A stretch of DNA of 18,267 nucleotides from Hymenopellis radicata (taxonomy: Eukaryota; Basidiomycota; Agaricomycetes; Agaricales; Physalacriaceae), in contig JADNRX010000910.1 of the NCBI GenBank assembly GCA_015501595.1, positions 1 to 18,267 of the forward strand, given 5' to 3'. The position numbers and the translations under genes were made by a program. Positions 17,510 through 18,267 of the stretch are shown here, piece by piece (positions within the stretch are counted from its first letter, which is position 1; each line of letters begins with the position of its first letter). The notes beneath the pieces are model-generated. The model searched no databases. It was not told where the DNA came from and was given only the letters and a program-made list of their open reading frames with translations.

Positions 17510-17878
17510 TCCTGGGATCGCGACGTCTCACCAAATATCAACGCCACAGTTCTATGCAATCTCGCGCCCGGACTGAGATGCTGGTGCCCACGGATATTCT
17601 CTAAAGACCTTGCTCATTATCTTCGGTGTCGTTCCACACCGTTGTTCGCTACGCCCACATTAACCTTCTCAACCGCCCAAGACCCTAGGATTTCCAACGT
17701 GGTTCTACAACCATCAGCCCAGCCTTCGTTAATTTCGCCGCTGATGGCGATTTCGATCTCACGGAGCTCGGGTTTATCATCGCTTTAGGACATCTTCGCG
17801 ACGAGGTACGTTATTTTGCTTTAGTGCAGTTTTCAGGTTAATTTCGTGGGACAGCATCGCGATATTAGTACAATCGCA

Positions 17879-17926
17879 GTGAGCAGCGGCGTTACCGCCG
17901 CTGCGCTCGCGCTGCGAGCTTCTCAC
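17879..17926 (+). repeat. 48-nt double-hairpin element in exon unit 4, right copy
   Basis: Counterpart of 4874-4921. Its only visible change is in the loop of the first hairpin (TTAC for CTAC); all stem bases are unchanged. Confidence 0.8.
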
Positions 17927-18267
17927 TGCTGGGATCAAGACGTCTCCAGGAATATCAACGCCACACTCCAATTAGTCTCGCCGGACCTGGATGCTGGTGC
18001 CCATGGATAGTCGTTCGAGATATTGCCCGCTATCTCTGGCGTCTTCCACCCGTCGCTCGCTACGCTCACGTACCGCTGCCCCATTGTACTTTCTCATCCG
18101 GTTCAGAACCCAATGCGAACACTGCGACCATCAGCCCAGCCTTCGGCTAAATTCGGCGCTGATGGCGATCTGGATCTCATGGAGCTCGGGTTTATGGTCG
18201 CTTTAGGCCATCTTGGTCACGAATTCGCGGAGGTACGTTAGTTTGCATTTAGTTACGTTTCCTTGCT

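Larger units (their letters stand above)
13685..18267 (+). repeat. Segmental duplication, right copy
   Basis: Direct-orientation partner of 1-5330. Its left limit is the left window edge's counterpart, inside intron 1 of gene X. The right end is cut by the window within an intron of the exon-repeat array. It keeps gene X, and an open spliced frame at 15831-16488, in better shape than the left copy, but it has lost most of the sequence matching 330-1100. Confidence 0.93.
16818..18267 (+). pseudogene. Array of repeated phase-0 exons, right copy (cut by window edge)
   Basis: Introns at 17019-17070, 17389-17437, 17806-17854 and from 18233 onward match the left copy. Exon 17438-17805 keeps its N-terminal frame further than the left copy and loses it by one missing G near 17729. 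The left copy is intact at that point but is shifted earlier. So the two copies again carry different lesions of a once-open exon. Exon 17855-18232 is 378 nt but has a stop (TAG) near 18009. Confidence 0.55.

Noticed and set aside
1..18267. The duplicated segments as long terminal repeats of one retroelement
   Set aside because: The copies are more than 4.5 kb, contain several different gene remnants on both strands, and the sequence between them shows no reverse transcriptase or integrase motifs.

Overview
The window reads as nuclear DNA of a filamentous fungus, most likely a basidiomycete (inference). GT..AG introns of about 45-60 nt recur throughout, many with CTAAC/CTAAT/CTGAC-like branch sites. 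No polycistronic operons, Shine-Dalgarno starts or CRISPR arrays were seen. No gene could be assigned to a named family with confidence; most of the window is gene remnants and repeats.

Layout. (1) Bases 1 to about 5330 and 13685-18267 are two direct-orientation copies of one segment, highly similar by eye and colinear apart from indels, offset by about 13-13.7 kb. Both copies run off the window. (2) Each copy holds, left to right: the 5' part of a minus-strand gene (gene X); a GT/CT-rich minisatellite (long in the left copy, short in the right); a very well conserved block of about 310 nt; a minus-strand multi-exon remnant; a plus-strand small multi-exon gene (a 146-aa spliced ORF in the right copy, broken in the left); and a plus-strand array of repeated exon-like units separated by phase-0 introns of about 50 nt. 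(3) Bases 5885-11691 are single copy. They hold weak ORFs, a cluster of four perfect hairpins (6981-7204), a decayed intron-rich secreted-type gene (about 7655-10400) and a small two-exon minus-strand gene (11073-11482). (4) Gene X proper lies at 11692-13968 on the minus strand and is the best-supported gene: three exons, about 714 aa, disordered with a highly charged coiled coil, and one apparent frame disturbance.

The most unusual structure is a 48-nt palindromic double hairpin inside the repeated exons. It is kept in frame (16 codons) and shows paired base changes that preserve pairing while changing amino acids. This suggests selection or a copying mechanism acting on the DNA/RNA fold, and the element is my main candidate for something undescribed. 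Genes in this window do not visibly form a pathway; the layout is better explained by tandem segmental duplication followed by unequal decay.
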